This document shows, piece after piece, positions 1 to 5,807 of a DNA stretch of 15,320 nt. Under the pieces are notes generated by a model. That model saw only the letters and a list, made by a program, of their open reading frames with translations, did not search any database and was not told where the DNA came from. Position numbers and translations under genes: made by a program. Where the stretch lies: assembly GCA_030617525.1 (NCBI GenBank), contig JAUWVG010000013.1:1-15320 (forward strand). The letters are read 5' to 3'. The DNA comes from Candidatus Aminicenantota bacterium. Lineage in GTDB: Bacteria; Acidobacteriota; Aminicenantia; Aminicenantales; Aminicenantaceae. Within the stretch, counting starts at the first letter, position 1. Each line of letters begins with the position of its first letter.

Positions 1-1
1 T

Positions 2-247
2 TTTACTGTAGAAAATTTCGGAAAAGATAAAAACATTATTGAAACAGGTTTAAGAATTGCTAAAGTATTCCGAAACAAGGAAGGCCATATTGTAGTAAAC
101 TGGCATAATTATGACCCCAAAAATTATCGTGATGTAGAAAATAGTCTTACCTATATATATAAAAAATCTTTCAATGAGATGCTCAAGTTGACTTTCTCGG
201 TTGGAGATGGTGAAAAATCAATATTCAATACTAATAGAATTGAATAA
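2..247 (+). CDS. 3' end of an unrecognised protein gene (partial)
   Basis: An open frame enters from the left edge and runs 81 codons to a TAA at 245-247. The visible C-terminus is hydrophilic, with an aromatic patch around VNWHNYDPKNY near the middle and the end IFNTNRIE. It shows no membrane segment and no catalytic motif that I recognise. The gene converges on the SecB-like gene, whose stop lies 30 bp away, and shares the AT-rich composition of the toxin-antitoxin-chaperone segment, so it may belong to the same accessory block. The start and most of the protein lie outside the window, so no function is proposed. The long stop-free frame ending just before the next gene's 3' end is the main evidence that it is real. 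Confidence 0.55.
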   Translation, partial: FTVENFGKDKNIIETGLRIAKVFRNKEGHIVVNWHNYDPKNYRDVENSLTYIYKKSFNEMLKLTFSVGDGEKSIFNTNRIE

Positions 248-277
248 CAAAAACGTAATTTAATTCAATCTAGCTAA

Positions 278-733
278 TCAATCTTTTTTTTGGACTGAAG
301 CAAGGTCAGCAAGCATTTTTTGAGGATTCATAAGTGGTAGAATAATTTTTTGTATTTTTGTCCCTCTAACTTTTTCTGCCCAAATTCCTCTTGATGTTGA
401 AATAACAAGGGTTATTAGGTTTGTCATAAGAATGTCAGGAAGTCTTACAATTTTATTCTCCTCTTCAAAAAATTCTTCCATATTTTTAATTGAAAACTGG
501 ACGATGATATCTAGATTTCCAACTTGAACATCATCCCTAGATTTTGTAGATATAATTATTCCCAATAAAAAGATTAAGTGTTTCTTTTTAGGATCTATTT
601 TTAAACTGAGCGTAAAACTAAACTTCATTGGTTGGCTGTATCTAGGAGCAATTTTAGAGGGATCAACAGAAAAACTTACAGTCTCAATCTTGTCTATCTT
701 AAAAATTATTTTCTTTTTCTCTGGTTTCGCCAT
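278..733 (-). CDS. SecB-like chaperone of a TAC module
   Basis: This 151-residue soluble protein resembles the small SecB-like chaperones linked to HigBA toxin-antitoxin pairs (Mycobacterium tuberculosis Rv1957 is the model). The first ~80 residues alternate hydrophobic and charged strands, with FSFTLSLKID around residue 40 as in SecB beta strands. The C-terminal half carries the most diagnostic stretch: ILMTNLITLVISTSRGIWAEKV at about 101-122, then ILPLMNP near 131-137. Established role of the family: it binds the antitoxin's C-terminal tail, prevents its aggregation and proteolysis, and may help export. I chose the ATG at 733 because GGAGG lies 11 nt upstream and the codon follows the antitoxin stop by one base. 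An in-frame ATG at 778 would overlap the antitoxin and has no ribosome binding site. The tight coupling implies co-translation with the antitoxin. Family assignment is by motif reading only. Confidence 0.72.
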   Translation of the reverse strand: MAKPEKKKIIFKIDKIETVSFSVDPSKIAPRYSQPMKFSFTLSLKIDPKKKHLIFLLGIIISTKSRDDVQVGNLDIIVQFSIKNMEEFFEEENKIVRLPDILMTNLITLVISTSRGIWAEKVRGTKIQKIILPLMNPQKMLADLASVQKKD

Positions 734-734
734 T

Positions 735-1151
735 TTAGGCTGTGCCTCCAATTGCTGCTTGCTTTGAGAATTTATCATCAGTGCTTACAGTATGACTCAC
801 AGAACTTTCAGATAAAGGAATAACTTTCTTATCAACTGTTACTAATGTCATATAATCTTGTATAGGCTCATTTTGATATAAATTTATGGTCTTTGGTACG
901 AAATCAACATTAAGCCTGAAATTTAAAACTATGCTCAACTTTATTAAAGTTCTTAGGGTAAAGTTATTATTGCCATTCAGCATTTTAGTAATCCATGCTT
1001 GAGAAGTGTTCATCTTTTTAGCAAGAATTTTCTTACTCCAACTCAGTTCATTTATTCTCGTAGTTATTTGTTCAGTTATATCTAAAATATTTCCTTCAAG
1101 AATATATTCCTCATTGTCTTCATATTTTTTAATCTCTTTTTCTATCCACAT
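735..1151 (-). CDS. HigA-like HTH antitoxin with long C-terminal tail
   Basis: This 138-residue protein has a Xre/Cro-type helix-turn-helix at about residues 25-82: helix LSWSKKILAKKMN, recognition helix SQAWITKMLNG, then FTLRTLIKLSIVLNFRL. About 55 residues follow, rich in S, T, K and polar positions and ending in AAIGGTA. In TAC modules such a tail (the chaperone addiction domain) makes the antitoxin unstable unless a SecB-like chaperone binds it, and the neighbouring SecB-like gene makes that role likely here. Expected role: neutralise the upstream toxin and repress the operon. AAGGAG sits 11 nt before the ATG at 1151, inside the last codons of the toxin gene, and only 8 nt separate the two genes. 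The stop at 735-737 is followed after one base by the chaperone start. HTH assignment is firm; the tail's role is inferred. Confidence 0.8.
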   Translation of the reverse strand: MWIEKEIKKYEDNEEYILEGNILDITEQITTRINELSWSKKILAKKMNTSQAWITKMLNGNNNFTLRTLIKLSIVLNFRLNVDFVPKTINLYQNEPIQDYMTLVTVDKKVIPLSESSVSHTVSTDDKFSKQAAIGGTA

Positions 1152-1159
1152 ACTTAATT

Positions 1160-1585
1160 TTACTCCTTATAAATTTTCAAGACATTCTTTTTTTCAAGGG
1201 CTATTATTCCATTCTTAATACTTTTTGTTTTTTCAATTTCAGCCTGAGGAGTTCTTGCTTTTTCTTTTTTAAATCCATGAGTAAGCACTAGTGATTTAAG
1301 CCTCTGGTTTTCTAGAAAAAAACATAAAATTCTATGATGATCTGATTTGAACTCAAAAATTCCATTAGTTCCAGGTAATTTTTTAAATTTTTCTCTATTT
1401 GACATCTGCCCAGTTTCAGAGAACTTTTTTAAAAGTCTCAATATTTTAATTTTAGCTTTAACATCCAAAGAATCATAATATTCCTTAGGCAAATCCTCAC
1501 CCCTGTTATTTATATAGGAATATATATAAGTGTTCCTTCCCTTAATTGATAACTGAATACCTTCAGTTTTTGTTGCCTCTTTCAT
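1160..1585 (-). CDS. HigB/RelE-like mRNA interferase toxin (Gp49-like)
   Basis: This 141-residue basic protein matches the phage Gp49-like/HigB branch of the RelE fold. After a short N-terminal extension, the core starts near residue 18 with GRNTYIYSYINNRGEDL. An alpha-helical hairpin follows (about 35-60), then KFKKLPGTNGIFEFKSDHHRIL (about 67-87), a RelE-type strand region. The family signature LVLTHGFKKEKARTPQAEIEKTK runs from about 99 to 121, with His103 in the usual conserved position. Family knowledge: such toxins cleave mRNA on the ribosome and are neutralised by the adjacent HTH antitoxin. As is usual for HigBA, the toxin is the first gene. The ATG at 1585 has only a weak TAGG upstream and no alternative ATG, GTG or TTG nearby. 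Poor translation initiation would keep toxin output low. A promoter-like TTGACA and a palindrome lie immediately upstream. Confidence 0.8.
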   Translation of the reverse strand: MKEATKTEGIQLSIKGRNTYIYSYINNRGEDLPKEYYDSLDVKAKIKILRLLKKFSETGQMSNREKFKKLPGTNGIFEFKSDHHRILCFFLENQRLKSLVLTHGFKKEKARTPQAEIEKTKSIKNGIIALEKKNVLKIYKE

Positions 1586-1614
1586 AAATTAACCTATAAG
1601 TTAATTGATGTCAA
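1586..1614 (-). promoter_or_regulatory. Putative TAC operon promoter
   Basis: On the minus strand a perfect -35 box TTGACA (1614 to 1609) is followed after 17 bp by TAATTT (1591 to 1586), a weak -10 box that keeps the key T, A and final T. The -10 directly abuts the toxin ATG, so transcripts from this promoter would have no leader, or the true -10 lies elsewhere. The spacer is almost filled by the palindrome at 1587-1606, which is what an antitoxin-repressed promoter would look like. Prediction from sequence only. Confidence 0.35.
1587..1606. promoter_or_regulatory. Palindromic operator candidate for the HTH antitoxin
   Basis: A perfect inverted repeat has arms AATTAAC (1587-1593) and GTTAATT (1600-1606) around the 6-bp spacer CTATAA. 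It lies between the toxin start codon and a TTGACA box. HigA-type antitoxins commonly autorepress by binding such palindromes in their own promoter. A related sequence, ATTAATCTATA, recurs at 1730-1740 and differs at one of 11 positions from ATTAACCTATA at 1588-1598. Confidence 0.45.
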
Positions 1615-1890
1615 CTCTTAGGGTTGTCTTCAATAGGCACATTCTGGCTATTATGCTGACACTAAAACCAGAATTGATGTAAATCATAATACTACTTTCT
1701 GATATAGATGAAAAGGAGTATTGATCAAGATTAATCTATAGATAATCAACTAAGACAAATAGACAAGAAGAAGAATACAGGATTTTTGCTTCTTCAATGT
1801 GATTTACAGATGAAACAAGGAAACTACTAAATTTGCTGATTAATTAGTTTCAGTCCCATTCCCATATTTTCAGCAATTTTCAACAATTTT
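1607..1890. other. Intergenic region between TAC operon and IS element
   Basis: No coding frame is convincing here. The stretch is AT-rich and holds the operator-like repeat at 1730-1740, which is continuous with a 10-bp palindrome ATCTATAGAT at 1734-1743. It also has an inverted repeat GAAGAAG (1767-1773) / CTTCTTC (1789-1795) with a 15-nt loop, and short CAATTTT repeats immediately before the insertion sequence. No RNA gene is recognised. Confidence 0.5.
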
Positions 1891-1919
1891 TGGTGCTTCC
1901 TCAGGGAAGTGTTGTTACT
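1891..1919 (+). repeat. Left terminal inverted repeat of the IS (IRL)
   Basis: TGGTGCTTCCT (1891-1901), 8 variable bases, then TGTTGTTACT (1910-1919). Read in reverse complement, the right end at 3055-3083 has the same 11-bp and 10-bp blocks with the same 8-bp spacing. The two conserved blocks are probably transposase-binding and cleavage sites. Confidence 0.8.
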
Positions 1920-1991
1920 TGATCAAAAATACACAGCAAGCTATTATTTCCAAACAAGTTAAGTACAATCGTATTGCTAGGAATATGTCTA

Positions 1992-3056
1992 ATGAAGTAT
2001 AAGCCCGTAAAGGATCGCTGCTGCCTGAACAAAAAATGTCTGGATCAAAGGAAGTTCGGTGAAGGGAATATCATCCGCCATTCGATGTATAAAACGAGAC
2101 TTGGACGACGGCGGCGTTATCTCTGTAAGACCTGTAAAAAGACTTTCTGTTCAACAAAGGGAACTCCATACTACAGACTCCAAAAATCACGTTTAGATTT
2201 CGATGAAGTGGTTCAAATGACTGTTGAAGGAGTAAGGATTTCGTCAATTTCGCGGATCAAGTGCTTTTCCTGGAATACGATTGCTAGCTGGCAATACCTT
2301 GCGTGTCAAGCTGCAGGAGAGTTTAACAATCAAAATCTCAAAGACCTTGAGTTAATTGAACTTCAGGCTGATGAAATTTGCACCTTCACCGGGACAAAGA
2401 AGAAGCTTATATGGATATTTGTAGCAATCGAAGTCTGGTCCCGGATATGGATCTCCAAGGTAGTAGGCAGCCGCAATTATCGAAATATCAAAACACTCCT
2501 GAATCAAGTGATCGATTCTTGCCGGATTGTTAATCCATTTATTTTCACAACAGATGGATTTGAGCCTTATTCTTGGGCTACAAGAAACCTAATGAGTTCT
2601 ATCTGCTTGTATGCACAAGTCATCAAGAAACGCAGGAAGAATCGTGTCATCAATGTAGAACGTCGATTGATCATTGGGACCAAGTCAAAGATGGAACAAC
2701 TCCTGTTTGAATCAGAAGATTTCTCCACAATCAACACCTCATTCATAGAACGACTTAATCTTACAATCCGACAAGGCTGTGCTTATTTGGGACGCCGAAC
2801 GGCTTATCATTCCAGAAGCAAAGATCTTCTTGCAGACAAACTTTCTCTCCAAATGTGTTATTACAATTTTGTTAGACCGCATTCAGCCTTAAAATTCGGG
2901 GGTGAAATCCGGACGCCTGCAATGCAAGCAGGATTAGTAAAGAAACAGCTCAGTTTTCGTGAAATCTTTACTTCAATGGAAATCCTTTTTTGGTGGGTTT
3001 TCATTTTTTTGAGAACTCGGGTCCGAGTAGAGAAATTTGCGTGGTTTTCGACTTAG
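1992..3056 (+). CDS. IS1-family-like transposase, single frame
   Basis: A 354-residue transposase. The N-terminus carries a zinc ribbon with cysteines near residues 10-16 and a CKTCKKTFC motif near 45-53. A short helical DNA-binding region follows (about 60-115). The DDE catalytic domain then has D127 in LQADEI, D188 in FTTDGFEPY and E253 in TSFIERLNLTIRQ, followed by the family end-motif YYNFVRPHSALK and RTPAMQAGL. It should cut and paste or copy the surrounding element. Classical IS1 needs a -1 frameshift to make transposase, but this one is a continuous frame, as in the single-ORF IS1-like branches. I chose the ATG at 1992, with AGGA about 9 nt before it. A TTG at 1974 would add six residues. 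The stop at 3054-3056 overlaps the right inverted repeat by two bases. Confidence 0.85.
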   Translation: MKYKPVKDRCCLNKKCLDQRKFGEGNIIRHSMYKTRLGRRRRYLCKTCKKTFCSTKGTPYYRLQKSRLDFDEVVQMTVEGVRISSISRIKCFSWNTIASWQYLACQAAGEFNNQNLKDLELIELQADEICTFTGTKKKLIWIFVAIEVWSRIWISKVVGSRNYRNIKTLLNQVIDSCRIVNPFIFTTDGFEPYSWATRNLMSSICLYAQVIKKRRKNRVINVERRLIIGTKSKMEQLLFESEDFSTINTSFIERLNLTIRQGCAYLGRRTAYHSRSKDLLADKLSLQMCYYNFVRPHSALKFGGEIRTPAMQAGLVKKQLSFREIFTSMEILFWWVFIFLRTRVRVEKFAWFST

Positions 3057-3083
3057 TAACAACAGTTAATGAAGGAAGCACCA
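3055..3083 (-). repeat. Right terminal inverted repeat of the IS (IRR)
   Basis: The reverse complement reads TGGTGCTTCCT, 8 variable bases, TGTTGTTACT. It matches the left end at 21 of 21 block positions, while the 8-bp middle differs. The transposase stop codon overlaps its inner border. Confidence 0.8.
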
Positions 3084-3116
3084 ATAATTGAGGCATTTAC
3101 CAATTTTTCGGTTTTT

Positions 3117-4037
3117 TTATTTTTTCTTAAGTTCTTCAATCATCGCCTTTACTTGGTTCGTTTCAGCTGCATTTGGTTCTAATCTCAAGAATTCTTCAAA
3201 AAATTGTATTGCCTTTTTGAAATCTCCCATTTTTATACTTGCCAGTGCTGCCTGATAATAAACAGAGGAAAACTCAGGATTTAATTCTATGGATTTCTCA
3301 AAGGAATTGAGTGCCTCTTCCGTCTTGTTATATTTGTTGTAAATAATCCCAAGGTTGTAATAAGCTTTTGCATTATCAGGCTGCAATTCGCTTGCTTTTG
3401 AAAAAGCTGCCATAGCTTTATCATTGTCCTCTTTGTTAAAATAACATTCTCCCAGGGCAAAATAGGCCTCGACTAAATCTGGCTTCAATTCTATAACTTT
3501 CTCTAAGGAAATAATTGCTTCATCTATATCTCCACTCCTGAGATGGCTTAGGCCAAGATTATAAAAGGCCTGAGAATTCTCAGGGAATCTATAAGTGACT
3601 TTTTCAAAGGACTTAATGGCTTCCTGGTATTTTCCTTGCTTAAAAAAATCTGTTCCTTCAGCAAGATTTTTGTCTTCATCGATTTTTGGGGGAATCTTTT
3701 CTAGTGTAATCTTCAGGCTTTCTTCCATTCCAAGTCTAACTCTAAACTGTGTTTTAAAAAGAAAATACGCATCTAGTTCAACTCTGACTACATAAAGAGA
3801 TGGCGGTATCCCAATTTTTATAAACTTACCTCCCTTGTCGGATTTGAAAGAAAACGTGGTTCCTCTGCTTGGGTCACGAAATGTAATTTTTGCATTTTTT
3901 AAAGGGGCACCTTCCCGATCACTGACAACACCTCTTAAAATACTTTGTTGTCCGGCGTTAAAATTAGGGATAGACACCAACAGAAAGAGCAGTGTAGAAA
4001 TTAAAATAGCTTTAAGGATTAATCTCCTTGTTTTCAT
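3117..4037 (-). CDS. Exported protein: carboxypeptidase-regulatory-like domain plus five TPRs
   Basis: A 306-residue protein. A signal peptide occupies residues 1-30: positive MKTRRLILK, hydrophobic core ILISTLLFLLVSI, probable cleavage near NAGQQ. Residues 32-113 form a beta-sandwich of the carboxypeptidase-regulatory-like type (LRGVVSDREGAPLKNAKITF, then SDKGGKF and a YVVRVE strand). Five TPR units follow at about 122-155, 156-189, 190-223, 224-257 and 258-291, with typical AYYNLG...AI..FEK...L.P spacing. It probably acts outside the cytoplasmic membrane as a protein-interaction scaffold; no enzyme motif is seen. The gene follows the GWxTD gene by 30 bp with TGAGGAGACAAAC upstream of its ATG, so the two form an operon and probably work together. 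Insertion of the IS stopped 33 bp short of its stop codon. Confidence 0.85.
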   Translation of the reverse strand: MKTRRLILKAILISTLLFLLVSIPNFNAGQQSILRGVVSDREGAPLKNAKITFRDPSRGTTFSFKSDKGGKFIKIGIPPSLYVVRVELDAYFLFKTQFRVRLGMEESLKITLEKIPPKIDEDKNLAEGTDFFKQGKYQEAIKSFEKVTYRFPENSQAFYNLGLSHLRSGDIDEAIISLEKVIELKPDLVEAYFALGECYFNKEDNDKAMAAFSKASELQPDNAKAYYNLGIIYNKYNKTEEALNSFEKSIELNPEFSSVYYQAALASIKMGDFKKAIQFFEEFLRLEPNAAETNQVKAMIEELKKK

Positions 4038-4067
4038 GTTTGTCTCCTCACAATTTATCTTCTTAAT

Positions 4068-5570
4068 TTATCGGGTCACCATAAATTGAATTTCTTTTGT
4101 TAATGATTTTCCTGAATTTGAATCAGTGACTTTTGCCTGTAAGGTGTATTCTCCCGGTTTGAAGTTCTTCAACCTGAGAGTGGTCTGAACGAGGCAGTCC
4201 TTTTCAACCGTCGGCCTTGCCTTGGGGGGTGTAACTTGGCCCAGCAATTTCCCACTGTGTAAAAACAGGTATTCCACGTCAAGGTCATTTAATCCTGTTT
4301 CCGGCTTCAGAGAGAGATTATATACCTCAAAATACACGTTCAATCCCTGACCAGATTGGAAAACCTTACTTATTTCCGATAAAATTTTATCCTCTACAAA
4401 ACCACCTTCTCTCCTCACTGTCTTTCTCTGCTCACCTTCATATGTCTTGGAAAAAAGGATAATATCACTCAAGCTCATCTCACTGCTGTCGAACTTGGGA
4501 AATGAAATTTCTTGATGAGTAGTGCCGACCTTTCCACTGAAATTGTCCAGAACAACCAAGTGAATTTTATGGGCATCTGGATCGAGAGAGAAAGAGGTCT
4601 GAAGCCTAAATGTCTTGTCTTTCAAGGAGTTCATCTTGGTTGAAGTATGCTTAAAATTTATATCCTTGCTCTTCTCAAAGATAATTTGGCCGAGATTGTT
4701 GCTGACATTTACCAATAAGGTCAGAGAAAAATAATATTCATCTTCTATAACTTTTTGAGGAAGAGCAGAGTAAGGTATTTCGAAAACTAAGGGCACATGA
4801 GTTCTCTTCTCAGGACCTTTAAGATAAAATAATTCATACTCATAAGGAATCTGACTGTAGGTGACCTGGGTTGTGACTATTCCTCTGAGCTTGTCTGCGT
4901 TTTCAAAAGGATTTTTCATGGCTTCAGTCATATATTCCATATAATCAAAAGTATAACTCAAGGAATTCATGTCAAGAGCTCTACTATCTTGTCCGAGACT
5001 TAAGCTCCTCTCTAAGACATAATTGCCTGTTCCGAACCTTTCCACAAAAACAAATTCCATGTTATACGGAAGTCTTGGATTGGGCAGATTCCAATAATGC
5101 CATATTTCCTTCGCCCCGTGAAATAAAGAAAATGATGTGGTAGACGTTCTAAAATCTCGCTGGATTTGATTGGGTGGTCCTAGAAGGATATAAATTTTGC
5201 CTCTCTCTGTGCGCCAGCCCTCAATACCTGAGTCTCCAAAAAATTTATTTGCAAGAGCTATCCTTTTATAATACTCAAGCTTGAATTCATTCTCCTGTGT
5301 TTCCGGATTTGGATCTTTTTTCTTCCAGAAATTGACAATAAATTTTCCCCGCTCCAATTCTGTCGGCAGATTGATAAACACATTCTTTTCTGCACCTGTG
5401 ATTATGTAAGCTACAACTTCTTCCAGCCACTGCTTTGACCACTTGCTCAAAGGTTCTTTTAACTCTTTTTTAGATTTTGCTGTCTCTTGGCTTAATCCAA
5501 AAGAGAAAAAAATTGATAAAGCCATCAAACACAAAATTGAAATCAAAATCTTGTTTCTTTTTCTTTTCAT
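4068..5570 (-). CDS. GWxTD-domain exported protein
   Basis: A 500-residue protein with a signal sequence (MKRKRNKILISILCLMALSIFFSFGLSQ), so periplasmic or surface-exposed. The GWxTD domain lies at about residues 60-140: a KFIVNFWKKKDPNPETQENEF stretch, then the eponymous motif as GWRTE at 118-122 (D replaced by E), followed by RGKIYILLGPP. The rest is beta-rich: a segment around EFVFVERFGTGNY, then likely Ig-like strands to the end (KPGEYTLQAKVTD, VTR C-terminus). The biochemical role of GWxTD proteins is not established; they are frequent in Acidobacteriota and often sit beside TPR genes, as here. I chose the ATG at 5570 because the signal peptide begins there. The same frame is open to 5657, which would add 29 residues of non-signal sequence. 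No strong ribosome binding site is seen before 5570, so the start is likely but not certain. Confidence 0.82.
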   Translation of the reverse strand: MKRKRNKILISILCLMALSIFFSFGLSQETAKSKKELKEPLSKWSKQWLEEVVAYIITGAEKNVFINLPTELERGKFIVNFWKKKDPNPETQENEFKLEYYKRIALANKFFGDSGIEGWRTERGKIYILLGPPNQIQRDFRTSTTSFSLFHGAKEIWHYWNLPNPRLPYNMEFVFVERFGTGNYVLERSLSLGQDSRALDMNSLSYTFDYMEYMTEAMKNPFENADKLRGIVTTQVTYSQIPYEYELFYLKGPEKRTHVPLVFEIPYSALPQKVIEDEYYFSLTLLVNVSNNLGQIIFEKSKDINFKHTSTKMNSLKDKTFRLQTSFSLDPDAHKIHLVVLDNFSGKVGTTHQEISFPKFDSSEMSLSDIILFSKTYEGEQRKTVRREGGFVEDKILSEISKVFQSGQGLNVYFEVYNLSLKPETGLNDLDVEYLFLHSGKLLGQVTPPKARPTVEKDCLVQTTLRLKNFKPGEYTLQAKVTDSNSGKSLTKEIQFMVTR

Positions 5571-5737
5571 AGATTCATTATAATTGAAAAAAAAATGTAA
5601 GTAAATCTTCCGATTCTTTGAGATAGATTGCCGATTGAAAGACTTAAATTTACACACATCTAGCCTGGATTATCCACCAGCCGAAGTGGGAATGTCTTAA
5701 ATAAAGCAGGAAGCAAATTGAGAGAAGATATAAAAGT

Positions 5738-5766
5738 TTGATAGGAATATTTCCATATGCTATAAA
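5738..5766 (+). promoter_or_regulatory. Sigma70-type promoter of tyrS
   Basis: TTGATA (5738-5743), a 17-bp spacer, then TATAAA (5761-5766): four of six and five of six consensus positions at ideal spacing. Transcription would start near 5773, leaving a leader of about 35 nt with GAGGAG at 5795-5800. This leader is too short for a T-box, so tyrS shows no sign of tRNA-sensing control here. Confidence 0.6.
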
Positions 5767-5807
5767 CATTAAGTACATCCAGTTGTGGAAAGCCGAGGAG
5801 TAATGAG

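Larger units (their letters stand above)
1891..3083 (+). mobile_element. IS1-like insertion sequence, about 1.19 kb
   Basis: The element is bounded by imperfect inverted repeats of 29 bp and carries one transposase gene. Its ends read (T)GGTGCTTCCT, and IS1-family ends typically begin GGTG, which places the likely true borders at 1892 and 3082. Weaker similarity continues about 7 bp further outward on both sides (CAATTTT against CAATTAT). I found no convincing target-site duplication of 8-9 bp at the GGTG borders. The right end lies 33 bp from the stop codon of the TPR gene, so the insertion did not break that gene. The transposase frame is intact and both ends are present, so the element looks complete, whether or not it is still active. 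Confidence 0.75.

Noticed and set aside
733..778. Longer start of the SecB-like gene at 778, overlapping the antitoxin gene by 44 bp
   Set aside because: No ribosome binding site precedes it, whereas the ATG at 733 has GGAGG upstream and directly follows the antitoxin stop.
1767..1795. GAAGAAG/CTTCTTC hairpin as an attachment site or terminator
   Set aside because: Simple-sequence arms, no T tract and no gene ending nearby; best left as an unexplained short repeat.
1884..3108. CAATTTTT at 1884-1891 and 3101-3108 as an 8-bp target-site duplication of the IS
   Set aside because: The right copy lies 18 bp beyond the end of the inverted repeat, so the element would have one non-terminal repeat. 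The word is low-complexity and expected by chance in this AT-rich DNA.
3100..3117. ACC...GGT followed by a T run as a terminator after the transposase gene
   Set aside because: The stem would be only three to four base pairs, too weak to call.
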